Shown here: positions 1 to 9,283 of the stretch, in pieces
Numbering within the stretch: position 1 is the stretch's first letter
How the letters are laid out: every line of letters starts with the position of its first letter
NCBI RefSeq assembly: GCF_000422505.1
Contig: NZ_KE383867.1
Span: 128,494 to 192,493 of the forward strand
Origin: Paenibacillus pinihumi DSM 23905 = JCM 16419
GTDB taxonomy: Bacteria; Bacillota; Bacilli; Paenibacillales; Paenibacillaceae
Reading direction: 5' to 3'
DNA: 64,000 bases
Notes under the pieces: model-generated
Database searches by the model: none
What the model was told of the DNA's origin: nothing
What the model saw: the letters and a program-made list of their open reading frames with translations, nothing else
Position numbers and translations under genes: made by a program

Positions 1-852
1 GGTGTCCGCATGCTGCTTTATTATGATGGCACTCATGTGCGGCTTGTAAATCGCAGGTTGAATGACCGTACGGCCCAATACCCGGAGCTTCAGCAGATTG
101 AACAATTTTGCACGGCACAATCTGTCATTCTGGATGGGGAAATCATTGCACTGGATCAGGGAAAGCCATCATTTCATCAGATTATGCGCCGTGACCGTGC
201 ACACAAGACGTCTTCTATCCCCGGATTGGTCAAGGAAGTTCCAATCACCTATATGCTGTTTGATGTCCTGTTCATAGATGGCCGCTGGGTGACAGACCTT
301 CCCTTGCATAAGCGGCAGCAACTGCTTGAGAGCATTATCCGTCCCGGCGCAACAGTGCAACTGGTAACGAGCACCCCGGATTCCACAGCGCTGTATGACG
401 TCATGGTGGCCCATCAGCTGGAAGGGATCGTTATTAAGGATTTGGACAGTCCTTATGCGGTCCAAGGCAAGGATGACCGCTGGCGGAAGAAAAAAAACAT
501 TCAGGATCTGACTGCGGCCGTTGGCGGCGTCACCTACCGCGGCAAGCAGGTAAATGCACTGCTCCTCGGACTCTATGATGCGGACGGGAAGCTGTGGTAC
601 ATCGGCCACGCAGGCACAGGCAAGCTGAACACGGAGGACTGGGCTAATTTGACCCGTTTGACGAATGAACTCAAGGTTGCGGAGCGCCCGTTCGCCAACG
701 TTCCTGAGCGCAGCAAAGAGGCAGTGTGGATAAAGCCGTGGCTGGCCGTCAAAGTGCATTATTTGGAATGGACCCGCCACAGCACGCTTCGCCAGCCCAG
801 CATTCAGGCCGTGATTCAGGCTGATCCGGCATCTTGTACGTTTCAGCAATAA
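1..852 (+). CDS. ATP-dependent DNA ligase (LigD-type), 5' end outside window
   Basis: ATP-dependent DNA ligase of the kind used in bacterial non-homologous end joining. The frame is open from base 1 (Gly-Val-Arg-Met-Leu-Leu), which fits the sequence just after the nucleotidyl lysine motif KxDGxR, so the catalytic lysine lies upstream of the window. Visible family motifs are the ligase motif ILDGEI near base 130, EGIVIK (motif IV) at 421-438 and the basic WRKKK (motif V) at about 481-495. A C-terminal OB-fold-like part follows, with AVKVHYLEWT near the end. The ATG at base 10 is internal, not the start. It converges on the ku gene, which supports a joint role in double-strand break repair, perhaps in spores. 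Whether a polymerase or nuclease domain precedes it cannot be seen. Confidence 0.9.
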   Translation, partial: GVRMLLYYDGTHVRLVNRRLNDRTAQYPELQQIEQFCTAQSVILDGEIIALDQGKPSFHQIMRRDRAHKTSSIPGLVKEVPITYMLFDVLFIDGRWVTDLPLHKRQQLLESIIRPGATVQLVTSTPDSTALYDVMVAHQLEGIVIKDLDSPYAVQGKDDRWRKKKNIQDLTAAVGGVTYRGKQVNALLLGLYDADGKLWYIGHAGTGKLNTEDWANLTRLTNELKVAERPFANVPERSKEAVWIKPWLAVKVHYLEWTRHSTLRQPSIQAVIQADPASCTFQQ

Positions 853-916
853 CTTGTGCCTTTTCCGGGCTAGACCTGACCAATGACTCAGGGATCGTTT
901 TCCATACCTGTTCTTC

Positions 917-1786
917 CTAAGATACGGTTTCTTTGGTTTTCGCTTTTGTCGACTTGGCTCCGGGCTTGGAAGGCTTTTTCACGGATACCTTCGCAGTTGT
1001 CGGCCCGTTTGCCGGATCGGTCTGAACAGCCTCCAGACTCGCTTGCAGAGCTGCCATCAGGTCAATAACATTGGCGCGCTGCTGTTCAGGAGCGACGTGT
1101 ACTTCTTCTCCGGCAATCTTCTTGCCGATGACGTCCATCAGCCTGATCCGGTAATCATCCGTATACTTGGCAGGTTCAAAGGGGGTGGACAACTGGTCGA
1201 TCAGCATTCGCGCCATCGTCAGCTCTTTATCATTGACATTGACCGCATCCGGAAGCCCGGGGACCTGGCTTACCGGGCGGATCTCATCCGGGTAGAAGAC
1301 GGTCTCGATTGCCAGACAGTTGTCCAGCACACGGATAGCAGCAAGACTGCTCTTGGAACGGATTGATATTTTCGAAATGCCGATTTTGCCTGTATCGCGC
1401 ATTGCTGCAAGCAGCAGGTTATAAGCGTTGCCGCCGGCCTGGTCGGGGGAAAGATAATACGTTTTTTGAAAATAAATCGGATCAATCTCATTCAAATCAA
1501 CAAAGTCCAAAATTTGAATCGTCTTGGTCGCCTCTGAGGCAAGCGCATCAAGCTCATCTTTTTCAAACAGGACATAGCGTCCTTTTTCATACTCGTAGCC
1601 TTTGGAAATATCATCCCATTCCACATCGACCTCGCAATTTTTACACTGCCTGACGTAGCTGATCGGCCCCCCGCATACCTTATGAATCATTTTCATCGAG
1701 ATGTCCTTATCCTCCGTAGCGGAGAACATTTTGACCGGCACATGCACGAGTCCAAAGCTGATTGCGCCCTTCCAAACCGTATGCAT
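917..1786 (-). CDS. ku: Ku protein, non-homologous end joining
   Basis: Bacterial Ku, a homodimeric ring that binds DNA ends and recruits the ligase. The protein begins MHTVWKGAISFGLVHVPVK, the usual Ku opening. It has the Cys-containing segment CKNCEVDVEW, the FVDLNEIDPIYFQKTYYL core typical of Ku, and ends in a lysine-rich tail (many K, A and P), as is common for DNA-binding bacterial Ku. The start at 1786 is an ATG eight bases after a GGGAGG ribosome binding site; a GTG one codon upstream is also possible. About 289 residues is normal length. It is convergent with the DNA ligase, leaving a gap of about 65 bp without a clear terminator. Confidence 0.95.
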   Translation of the reverse strand: MHTVWKGAISFGLVHVPVKMFSATEDKDISMKMIHKVCGGPISYVRQCKNCEVDVEWDDISKGYEYEKGRYVLFEKDELDALASEATKTIQILDFVDLNEIDPIYFQKTYYLSPDQAGGNAYNLLLAAMRDTGKIGISKISIRSKSSLAAIRVLDNCLAIETVFYPDEIRPVSQVPGLPDAVNVNDKELTMARMLIDQLSTPFEPAKYTDDYRIRLMDVIGKKIAGEEVHVAPEQQRANVIDLMAALQASLEAVQTDPANGPTTAKVSVKKPSKPGAKSTKAKTKETVS

Positions 1787-1933
1787 CACTGTTTCCTCCC
1801 GTAATTTGCCCTTGTTTTGAAGTTAGCTTGTCCATCCTGTATGAAAATGACTCAGGGCGGTTATATTTTGGGCAAGGGATGAAAGTCAATGTTCACCCGG
1901 TAATCTGTTTATTGCAGGAAGGAGGACATCATC

Positions 1934-2137
1934 ATGTCAGAGCTCGGAAATTCGCCGCAAACGCCGCAAGCTGCCGCTGATATCTCGCATGAAGGGCGCG
2001 AGGATTATTTCATGGATATTGACCGGATGGTCAATGAGGGACTCGGGGGCGGCCAAGTGACACCCCACAATGGTCTGGTCGATGCTTCGACAACCGATAC
2101 CATGGATGAGGAGCACCGTTCATTTACGGAGGAATAG
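1934..2137 (+). CDS. small acidic protein of unknown function
   Basis: A 67-residue acidic, hydrophilic protein (MSELGNSPQT...) without membrane segment or recognised domain. It is supported by a very good ribosome binding site (GGAAGGAGG just before the ATG at 1934), even codon use and a strong terminator directly after it. It is transcribed divergently from ku with about 145 bp between the starts, so the two promoters share this gap. The central part is rich in Asp, Glu and Met (REDYFMDIDRMVNEG). I do not recognise the family. The position beside ku suggests, but does not show, a link to repair or sporulation. Confidence 0.7.
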   Translation: MSELGNSPQTPQAAADISHEGREDYFMDIDRMVNEGLGGGQVTPHNGLVDASTTDTMDEEHRSFTEE

Positions 2138-2179
2138 GCAGGAGAAGATGTCTTGAGATAATCCTGTTATCTACTGCTG

Positions 2180-2220
2180 ATAAGCCAGTCTGCACCTGAT
2201 CTGCAGGCTGGCTTATTATT
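2180..2220 (+). terminator. rho-independent terminator after the small protein
   Basis: Fifteen-base arms (2180-2194 and 2202-2216, one G-U pair) enclose a 7-base loop and are followed by TTATTATTG. It ends the transcript of the 67-residue protein before the deacetylase gene. Confidence 0.75.
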
Positions 2221-2392
2221 GTGATCTACGGTGTTGCCAAAATGCGATAGCGGGCACATATGCACCCGCTATTGATCAAAAACAGCCTCTCTTCAGAAAC
2301 TGCCAGTTTGGTGTAACCAGGAAGGCATCTCGAATGGAAGAAGGCCAAACGGGCAACAATAGGCATAATATCAATGCAAGGGAGGAGCAACC

Positions 2393-3208
2393 ATGAAGCA
2401 GTTTCGGAAAGCTGCGGTGCGAATTCTGGTGCTTGTCATGCTGTTGGCGCTGCCTGCGTGCTGCTTGGCTTCTGATCCTTCTACGGGACAGAAAAATAGC
2501 CAGGAGGTAAAAAAAAACAGCCTCTCCCTTCCGGCAATCAGAGAAGAGGAGACCGTTTTTAAGCCGCTTTCTCTGCCGGAGCTTCATGCCAAATACCCGG
2601 GAACCTTCGTTCTAAATGGCAAGCCTTACGGCCAAAGGGTCGCTTTAACCTTTGACGATGCGCCGGATAACAAATTCACCCCCCGAATTCTGGACATTTT
2701 AAAAAAGGAAGGCGTGAAGGCGACATTTTTTGTGCTGGGCAACCGGGCTGAGGCTTATCCGAAAGTAATGAACCGCATCGTCAGAGAGGGCCATATCATT
2801 GGCAATCATTCGTACAGCCATCCGAATATGAACAAGCTTAGCCTGGATGAATTCCGGAATGAGATGATCAGAACCGACCGGATTATTGCCGGGTTTACAG
2901 GATATGTACCGAGCTACATACGTCCTCCCTATGGGAATATTACCGAACCGCAAATCAGGTGGCTGGCAAAAAACCAGCGCAAGGCAGTGAACTGGAACGT
3001 GGATTCACTTGACTGGAAGGGGCTTAGCGCCAAAGATGTATGCGCCAATGTCCTGCCCCATGTCAGACCAGGGTCCATCATTCTCCAGCACTCGGGCAAG
3101 GGAGAGAATCTAAGTGGCAGTGTGGAGGCACTGCCGATTATAATTACCAAGCTGAGAAGCAAAGGCTATACGTTTGTCACCATAGCGGAGATGATACCAA
3201 TCAAGTAG
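2393..3208 (+). CDS. polysaccharide deacetylase (NodB/CE4 family), secreted
   Basis: Carbohydrate esterase family 4 deacetylase acting on cell-wall or extracellular polysaccharide. The N-terminus has a signal peptide with the sequence LPAC at residues 20-23, so it may be a lipoprotein, although Pro at -2 is not ideal. The NodB domain spans roughly residues 80-270. Motif 1 is TFDDAPD (86-92, with the Asp pair), motif 2 HSYSHP with metal ligands His139 and His143, motif 3 RPPYG (177-181) and motif 4 DSLDW (204-208). Motif 5 reads LQHSG in place of the common LMHD/LLHD, so the last catalytic position is atypical. The ATG at 2393 follows GGGAGGAGC. It is a single-gene unit ended by the next terminator. 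Confidence 0.92.
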   Translation: MKQFRKAAVRILVLVMLLALPACCLASDPSTGQKNSQEVKKNSLSLPAIREEETVFKPLSLPELHAKYPGTFVLNGKPYGQRVALTFDDAPDNKFTPRILDILKKEGVKATFFVLGNRAEAYPKVMNRIVREGHIIGNHSYSHPNMNKLSLDEFRNEMIRTDRIIAGFTGYVPSYIRPPYGNITEPQIRWLAKNQRKAVNWNVDSLDWKGLSAKDVCANVLPHVRPGSIILQHSGKGENLSGSVEALPIIITKLRSKGYTFVTIAEMIPIK

Positions 3209-3223
3209 CAAATTAAATCAGGC

Positions 3224-3266
3224 AAACCTTTTTCCATTGAGAGTCGTACTGGAAAAAGGTTTTTTT
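3224..3266 (+). terminator. rho-independent terminator
   Basis: Perfect 13-bp arms (3224-3236 and 3250-3262) with a T-run after them, 16 bases after the deacetylase stop codon. Confidence 0.85.
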
Positions 3267-3358
3267 GTATATATAGATATCGGGAAACATTTCAAATAGA
3301 TATAACTGAAACCTTTTATGGGAAAATACGTAAATAAATAGACGAATTGAGGGAAAGG

Positions 3359-5743
3359 ATGATGTTTGCTTTGAAGAAATCCGCAAGAAAAGACAGGGCA
3401 GTCAAGCTGGCTGTAGCCGGAACGTTAGGTTTGAGTCTCATGTACGGAGCGGCACAGCCGGGCTATGCGTCGGGATTAGATGCTGCATCCACAGTAATCC
3501 AAGGAAGCGGTTCAGGTTCAGTCTCCGAATCCGTAAAGGCCAGACCTGAAGGTCAGGAAAGTATGGATAGCGGGCAGATGGCCAAGGCCAAAATTTCCAA
3601 AGAGCAAGCGGAGCAAACCATGCGCAAGCTATTTCCGATTCTTCAACAGGCAAAGCTGGATTCGGTTACGTTGGAGAACACGAACCATGTTCCCAATTTT
3701 AATAGCGGAGCCATAGCCTGGGAAATGAGATGGACAATAAGCCACAAATCTAATAGCTCAGCCAGCTTCTCAACCCGTGTGGATGCCGTTTCGGGCGAGG
3801 TGCTGACCTACACCACCCCTTATGACAGAGAGGATAATCAAAGTTACTATCCGCCGAAAGTGTCAAACGCCGAAGCAGAGAAAATTGCGAGGCAAATCAT
3901 TGAGAAGGCATCCGGCGGGAAGATCAGACAAGCCCAGCTTGTACAGGAGGATCCCAATTTCTATTGGGGCGAGCCCAAGCGGCTTTTTGGTCCCGTCCGT
4001 CATCATTTTAGCTACCATATTAAAGTAAACGGGATTAAGTCTGTTGAGAATGTTCAAGTTACCGTAGACGGCAATGGAGAAATCCGCGACTATCACCGCA
4101 GACCTGCCAACAGCCAATATCCGGCTGCTTCTGCCGGGATCAAACAGGACGAAGCAGAGAAATTATTCAAGGAGCAGGATAAGCTGGTGCTCCACTATGT
4201 GCCAGCGGACTGGTCGCCCGCCAATCTGCATGAAAAGTCAAAATGGATGCTGGCTTATGTGCCGTCAACTGTAGCCATTCAGCTTGATGCCCAAAGCGGC
4301 AAGCTGATTGAAACCCCCGGATTTGGAAATAGCGGCAGCGTATATGCCGATATTCCTGCCGCCACCGAGGTCTTCAAGCCCCATCAAGGCGGGCAGCTGA
4401 CCGCTGAGCAGGCGGAGGAGACAATAAAGGCTGCAGTCGCTGTACCCTCTGATTTTACTCTTTCATCGCAGCGTTTGGGTGAGGATTACAGGGGTGGCAA
4501 AGGGCAGATGTGGAATTTAAGCTGGCAAAAGGGGCAATTCATGGGTGAGAATTTGAATGCCGTTGTGGATGCGTCAACAGGGGAAATCCGACACTTCTCC
4601 TTTTTCAAATATCCGAGGCACATCCTGGGAGACACAGCAGATCAGGAGGCTCCAAAAGTCAAAAAAACTTCGGTCACTGAGCAGCAAGCACGGGATACTG
4701 CGTTGAAGCTGATTGTTAAGCTGTACCCCAATGCCAGGGAAGAATTAAAGCTGATTAATGCTGAAGGGCTAAGAAAAGCAGACAACAGCTTTGGGGATCA
4801 GGAGGATCGGTTTCAATATACGTTCCAGAGCTTCTATAAAGGCACTCCGCTCTTGCGGAACACGGTGACCGTGTCACTGGATGCGGACGGCAAGCTGTCT
4901 GCTTACCATAATGAGACTGTAAAACTGGATGGACTTGGAGCCTCGCTTGATCTGTTAACAGCAAAGATCTCAGAGGAAGCTGCCCGCAGCAGCTATCATG
5001 CGGAACTGAAAGCCGAATTGACCTATGAAGCCTTCATCGACGGTATCAAGCTCATTTACAAACCGTTGATAAGAGGGGGCAGGGCCGCTCATGTAATTGA
5101 TGCGCAGACAGGTGAAATCAAGCTTTTGTTCAACAGGGATGGAGGTTTAGGGGCGGAGCAGACTTCTATACCGGCAGATATTGAAGGCCACTGGGCCAAT
5201 AGCCAAATCACCACACTCATTAACTACGGCTTGCTCAAGCCGGATCCGGATGGACGTATACACCCGGACTCGTCCATCCGTTACGGAGATTGGATGAATA
5301 TGATCAGGCGGGGCGTATACGGGGAGCATGATGGTTATCTGCGTTCAGAAGAAAAGCATTTTGCCGATGTTCAGGAGGACAGCGAGTTCAAAGGAGGGGT
5401 TGATTTCTTTGTGGAGAACAGCTGGCTAAAGGCTAACCCCGGTAATAAGCTCAATCCGGGCAGGACGCTAACCCGGGGTGAACTGTCGATACTGCTGGCA
5501 AACATGCTGAAATACGGGAAGCTTGCTGAACATATGACCGATGATGTCCGGATTGCCTCCTTGAAGGATTCCGATAAAATCAAAAACAAGGGTGCGGCCG
5601 CAATCGTCTCGAATCTCGGCCTGCTGACCCCGTCAGGCGGCAGGTTCAACCCGGATGCCCCTGTCACCAAGGCACAGGCTGCTGTGGTGATGATGCGGCT
5701 TGTTGAGCTGCAAGGCAAGACAGATACTGCTATCCTCTATTAG
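3359..5743 (+). CDS. surface protein with PepSY/YcdB-like repeats and three SLH domains
   Basis: Large secreted protein (about 794 residues) anchored non-covalently to the cell wall. An N-terminal signal peptide (ALKKSARKDRAVKL then a hydrophobic run ending in YAS) leads to several repeats of the PepSY/YcdB type, seen as recurring segments like WEMRW...VDAVSGEVL, HIKVNG...VDGNGEIRDY, NLSWQKG...VDASTGEIRHF and VTVSLDADGKLSAYH. The last about 190 residues hold three S-layer homology repeats, beginning IPADIEGHWA, KHFADVQEDSEF and ASLKDSDKIKNKG. The start is read as ATG 3359 or 3362 behind GAGGG; a TTG at 3347 lacks a binding site. The catalytic function, if any, is unknown; PepSY repeats often inhibit proteases. 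Confidence 0.85.
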   Translation: MMFALKKSARKDRAVKLAVAGTLGLSLMYGAAQPGYASGLDAASTVIQGSGSGSVSESVKARPEGQESMDSGQMAKAKISKEQAEQTMRKLFPILQQAKLDSVTLENTNHVPNFNSGAIAWEMRWTISHKSNSSASFSTRVDAVSGEVLTYTTPYDREDNQSYYPPKVSNAEAEKIARQIIEKASGGKIRQAQLVQEDPNFYWGEPKRLFGPVRHHFSYHIKVNGIKSVENVQVTVDGNGEIRDYHRRPANSQYPAASAGIKQDEAEKLFKEQDKLVLHYVPADWSPANLHEKSKWMLAYVPSTVAIQLDAQSGKLIETPGFGNSGSVYADIPAATEVFKPHQGGQLTAEQAEETIKAAVAVPSDFTLSSQRLGEDYRGGKGQMWNLSWQKGQFMGENLNAVVDASTGEIRHFSFFKYPRHILGDTADQEAPKVKKTSVTEQQARDTALKLIVKLYPNAREELKLINAEGLRKADNSFGDQEDRFQYTFQSFYKGTPLLRNTVTVSLDADGKLSAYHNETVKLDGLGASLDLLTAKISEEAARSSYHAELKAELTYEAFIDGIKLIYKPLIRGGRAAHVIDAQTGEIKLLFNRDGGLGAEQTSIPADIEGHWANSQITTLINYGLLKPDPDGRIHPDSSIRYGDWMNMIRRGVYGEHDGYLRSEEKHFADVQEDSEFKGGVDFFVENSWLKANPGNKLNPGRTLTRGELSILLANMLKYGKLAEHMTDDVRIASLKDSDKIKNKGAAAIVSNLGLLTPSGGRFNPDAPVTKAQAAVVMMRLVELQGKTDTAILY

Positions 5744-5756
5744 AATCGCCTGACAG

Positions 5757-5794
5757 AGAACTGTTCCTCACGCGCAGAGGAGCAGTTCTTTTTT
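5757..5794 (+). terminator. rho-independent terminator
   Basis: Thirteen-base perfect arms (5757-5769 and 5777-5789) around a 7-base loop, followed by six T. It closes the SLH protein gene. Confidence 0.9.
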
Positions 5795-5908
5795 ATTCCT
5801 GAATATGCTCGGGCGGCTGTCCGCCCGGTTGCCCCAAAGGAAATTCTTTATCAATCGGCCGGATTCATATAAAATAATAGGGAGACGAGAAAAGGGGAGC
5901 CGTGTAAA

Positions 5909-6778
5909 ATGGCAACACATCAGCATCTTAAATTGACCAAGCTGGATGTCATGTTCCGGATTTTATTTATTACACTCGGAGCATCTCTGATGGCTGTGGC
6001 GTTAGAAATTTTTCTGGTACCCAACAATATTATTGATGGTGGAATTGTAGGCATATCCATTATTGTCTCCCATTTGACCAATCTGCCGCTGGGCATGTTT
6101 CTGTTTTTGCTTAATCTCCCGTTTTTGTTTCTGGGTTACAAACAAATCGGGAAAACTTTTGCGATGTCGACGCTGTACGGAGTCACCGTCATGTCGGTAG
6201 ATACGGCACTGCTGCATTCCGTGCCACCGCTGACCAGCAACCTGTTTCTGGTTACCGTATTTGGAGGTGTACTGCTAGGTGTTGGGGTCGGGCTGGTCAT
6301 CCGGTTCGGCGGCTCGCTGGACGGGACAGAGATTGTAGCGATACTCATTAATAAAAAATCTCCCTTCTCTGTAGGCGAGATTGTCATGTTCTTCAACTTC
6401 TTTATTATGATTACAGCGGGCTTCGTATTTACCTGGGACCGTGCGATGTATTCACTGATTGCTTACTACATTGCATTCAAGCTGATCGACGTTACGCTGG
6501 AGGGCTTTGATGAATCCAAGGCGGTATGGATAATTAGCGAAGAATCGACTGAGATCGGCTCCGCCATTATGGACCGGCTGGGGCGTGGGGTAACCTATCT
6601 GAACGGGGAGGGTGCCTTTACGGGTTCCAGTAAACGGGTCATCTTCTGCGTCATTAACCGTCTGGAGGAAGCCAAGCTCAAGTCGATTGTTCAGGAGCTG
6701 GACTCCCAGGCCTTTGTAGCGATCGGCAATATCCATGATGTGAAGGGCGGCCGATTCAAGAAGAAGGATATTCACTAA
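5909..6778 (+). CDS. YitT family membrane protein (DUF161 plus DUF2179)
   Basis: Integral membrane protein of 289 residues. The N-terminal half has five or six hydrophobic segments with the family signatures NNIIDGGIVGISII and RFGGSLDGTEIVAI. The C-terminal about 85 residues form the soluble DUF2179 domain, seen in AVWIISEESTEIGSAIMDRLGRGVTYL and IVQELDSQAFVAIGNIHDVKGGRFKK. The start at ATG 5909 follows AAAAGGGGAGC. Members are common in Firmicutes; their transported substrate is not established. It is separated from thiL by 83 bp and may be its own transcription unit. Confidence 0.9.
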   Translation: MATHQHLKLTKLDVMFRILFITLGASLMAVALEIFLVPNNIIDGGIVGISIIVSHLTNLPLGMFLFLLNLPFLFLGYKQIGKTFAMSTLYGVTVMSVDTALLHSVPPLTSNLFLVTVFGGVLLGVGVGLVIRFGGSLDGTEIVAILINKKSPFSVGEIVMFFNFFIMITAGFVFTWDRAMYSLIAYYIAFKLIDVTLEGFDESKAVWIISEESTEIGSAIMDRLGRGVTYLNGEGAFTGSSKRVIFCVINRLEEAKLKSIVQELDSQAFVAIGNIHDVKGGRFKKKDIH

Positions 6779-6861
6779 TCACAGGGTCTGGTTGCGGACG
6801 GATGATCTGGCCGCTATAATGTGATCAATAATTCGGACAGCAGGTTAAGGGAGGGGAACGC

Positions 6862-7959
6862 TTGGATGAATTTGCAGGCATACGCAGCTGGACAGAGAAC
6901 CGCCAGCAGAAATCCTGGCAGCAGGAACGCGGAGTTGTTGTTGGCATAGGCGATGACGCAGCAGTTGTCGAGGCAACGCCGGGAAAAGGCGGTACGGGTT
7001 CCACTTCGTCCTGGCAGAGCCTGATTACCGTGGATACGATGGTCGAGACGATTCACTTCAACGACTTGACCATGCTGGAAGAGGATGTTGGATATAAGGC
7101 GCTGGCAGCCAATATTAGCGATATCGCGGCAATGGGCGGGATACCGCGGCATGCGGTTATATCTGTCAGCGTCCCTCCTTCATACAGCCCCCAGAGGGTA
7201 AAGCAAATTTATGACGGGCTGTATGCCTGTGCAAATCAATATGGGGTTGCAATTGTAGGCGGAGATACGACTTCTTCGCCTTCGCATTTGGTGCTGGCAG
7301 TGACGCTGACAGGTATTATCGAATCGGGACGCAGCGTATACCGCTCTGGAGCACAGCCGGGCGATGCTGTTTTCGTTACCGGATTGCTCGGGATGTCCGC
7401 AGCAGGACTGGATTATTTGATGAAGCTCCCGGAGAAATACGGGAAGGTTGTGCCGTATAGGGAACTGGCTGCGACAGCCCAGAAGATGGCCGATACAGAG
7501 GGTGCAGGAGCGCTGGTGCGTCATCACAGGCGTCCGCAGCCTTCGGTAGCGGCAGGGAGGCTGCTCATCTCTCAAGGGGCATGCCATGCGCTCAATGATG
7601 TCAGTGACGGACTTGCAAGCGAAGCCTGGGAGCTGGCTGAATCCTCTCAGGTTTCGATTGTGCTTAGTGAGCATTTGCTTCCGCGCAGTGCCAGTCTCCT
7701 TCATTACGCGGAGCAGACCGGCAAAAATCCGGTTGACTGGATGCTGTACGGCGGAGAGGACTATGTGCTTGTCGGCACAATGCCGGAGGCAGATCTGGAG
7801 CAAGCCAAAGAGGAGCTAAATCGTCAGGGGATTCCACTGTACCGCATCGGCCGGGTTGAATCCGGGGCACCCGGGGTATGGATGTACGGCAGTGACGGCG
7901 GAGAACGAACAGCAATTTTGAAACGGGGCTATAACCATTTTTCTGAAAGCAACAGGTGA
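6862..7959 (+). CDS. thiL: thiamine-monophosphate kinase
   Basis: ThiL phosphorylates thiamine monophosphate to the active cofactor thiamine diphosphate using ATP. It begins at a TTG codon (6862) eight residues before the family opening LDEFAGIRSW; the ribosome binding site GAGGGGAAC sits three bases upstream and no in-frame ATG lies nearby. Signatures are GIGDDAAV near residue 29, the VDTMVE...HF segment, AANISDIAAMGG, VGGDTTSSP and the late YGGEDYVLV motif. At 365 residues it is slightly longer than most ThiL proteins, with an insertion around EKYGKVVPYRE. Its stop overlaps the possible GTG start of tsaE. Same order as in B. subtilis, where the gene heads the t6A cluster. Confidence 0.93.
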   Translation: MDEFAGIRSWTENRQQKSWQQERGVVVGIGDDAAVVEATPGKGGTGSTSSWQSLITVDTMVETIHFNDLTMLEEDVGYKALAANISDIAAMGGIPRHAVISVSVPPSYSPQRVKQIYDGLYACANQYGVAIVGGDTTSSPSHLVLAVTLTGIIESGRSVYRSGAQPGDAVFVTGLLGMSAAGLDYLMKLPEKYGKVVPYRELAATAQKMADTEGAGALVRHHRRPQPSVAAGRLLISQGACHALNDVSDGLASEAWELAESSQVSIVLSEHLLPRSASLLHYAEQTGKNPVDWMLYGGEDYVLVGTMPEADLEQAKEELNRQGIPLYRIGRVESGAPGVWMYGSDGGERTAILKRGYNHFSESNR

Positions 7960-7964
7960 GCAGA

Positions 7965-8459
7965 ATGTCTAAATTGGAAGTAATGAAGATTGACTGGACG
8001 GCGCATTCCGAACAGGATACCATTCAGCTGGCCGGATGGCTGGGCAGTCGTGCGCTGCCGGGTACGATGCTTGCTCTGGATGGCGACCTGGGAGCCGGGA
8101 AGACGAGATTTTCCCAGGCCTTTGCAGCTGCCATCGGAGTGACGGCTATTGTGAACAGCCCGACCTTTACAATAATTAAGGAATATGCAGGCAGCAAGCT
8201 GCCTTTTTATCATATGGATGTATACCGGATTTCCCTGGGGGAAGCGGACGATCTTGGGCTGGATGATTACTTTTTCGGTGAAGGGGCAACGATTGTAGAA
8301 TGGGCCAGTATTATCGGGCCGGTCTTGCCGGAGTGCCGGCTTGACCTGTATATCGAGCATTTGGGCGGCGAAGCCCGCCGATTCATGCTCACAGGTCACG
8401 GTGAGCCTTATGTGTCCTGGTGCAGGGAGCTCGGTACGTTAGGAGGCGTTAGCATATGA
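7965..8459 (+). CDS. tsaE: tRNA threonylcarbamoyladenosine biosynthesis ATPase TsaE
   Basis: P-loop ATPase that works with TsaB and TsaD in making N6-threonylcarbamoyladenosine (t6A) at position 37 of ANN-decoding tRNAs. The Walker A GDLGAGKT is at residues 40-47 counted from ATG 7965, followed by family motifs NSPTFTIIKEY and FYHMDVYRI, and the aromatic-acidic region TIVEWASII. Starts at GTG 7956, ATG 7965 or ATG 7983 are all possible; 7965 lies behind AGGTGAG. The stop codon overlaps the tsaB start (ATGA). Confidence 0.92.
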   Translation: MSKLEVMKIDWTAHSEQDTIQLAGWLGSRALPGTMLALDGDLGAGKTRFSQAFAAAIGVTAIVNSPTFTIIKEYAGSKLPFYHMDVYRISLGEADDLGLDDYFFGEGATIVEWASIIGPVLPECRLDLYIEHLGGEARRFMLTGHGEPYVSWCRELGTLGGVSI

Positions 8460-9283
8460 ACGAACAAGTAAAAGCAGGCCAGGCGGAACACAAGAAGACC
8501 ACTGGCTGTCCGCTGGTGCTGGCAATCGATACCTCGACAGCTGTCATGGCTGCTTCATTAATGGAGGGCGAGCGGGTGCTGGGGGAACTGAACTCCATGT
8601 CCGAGCGGAATCACTCCGTATACAGTGTTGCCAGCCTGCAGCAGCTGCTCAAGCAGGCTGGCAAGTCTCATTCCGAGCTTGACGCAATTATTGTTGGCTG
8701 CGGGCCGGGCTCTTACACCGGAATGAGAATCGCGGTGACAATCGGCAAGACCCTGGCATGGGTGTGGAATAAGCCGTTGGTCAGCGTATCCTCACTGGAG
8801 GGGCTGGCCTATGGAGCTTTACAGCGTGCTGCAGGTGATGAGAACGTCTTGCGCTGGGTCATTCCGCTTATGGATGCCCGCCGCGGGCAAGTATATACGG
8901 CTGCTTTTGCCGCCGGTACTGACGGCCAGTGGGAGCGGGTAGCCAGTGATGGCATCCGGCTGATGGCCGATTGGGCGGATGAACTGGCGCGGCTGGTGAA
9001 GGATGGAGATGGACGGCAGCTCCCGCAGGAGATTATTTTTGCCGGTGAACTGGAGCTTCATCAGGAGCAGGCAGATCGATTTGCCGGAATGAGCGGCTCC
9101 CTCAAGGTACTGTCTGCCGCCTATACGCTTGAGGGAAGCCATATTGCCCGCCTCGGGCAGGACAAGCTGCACCGCGGCGAGTTGAGCGCCCCGCACACAT
9201 TAGTACCCAACTATACGCAGCTGGCAGAAGCGGAAGTGAAGCTGCTCGCAGCCAGAGGCGGGGAGGTGCAGCCGCGTGTCTGA
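8456..9283 (+). CDS. tsaB: t6A biosynthesis scaffold protein TsaB
   Basis: TsaB is the inactive ASKHA-fold partner of TsaD in the threonylcarbamoyl-transfer complex. The N-terminal phosphate-loop-like sequence VLAIDTSTAVMAASL starts near residue 20, followed by SERNHSVYSV, the hallmark VGCGPGSYTGMRIAV and IPLMDARRGQVYTAAF. An N-terminal extension of about 18 polar residues precedes the usual domain. ATG 8456 overlaps the tsaE stop by 4 bp and has a TAGGAGG ribosome binding site. It overlaps rimI by 8 bp, so the genes are translationally coupled. Confidence 0.93.
   Translation: MNEQVKAGQAEHKKTTGCPLVLAIDTSTAVMAASLMEGERVLGELNSMSERNHSVYSVASLQQLLKQAGKSHSELDAIIVGCGPGSYTGMRIAVTIGKTLAWVWNKPLVSVSSLEGLAYGALQRAAGDENVLRWVIPLMDARRGQVYTAAFAAGTDGQWERVASDGIRLMADWADELARLVKDGDGRQLPQEIIFAGELELHQEQADRFAGMSGSLKVLSAAYTLEGSHIARLGQDKLHRGELSAPHTLVPNYTQLAEAEVKLLAARGGEVQPRV

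Noticed and set aside
169-849. Long minus-strand frame opposite the DNA ligase
   Set aside because: It mirrors a gene with clear ligase motifs, has no ribosome binding site and an unnatural Cys/His-rich composition.
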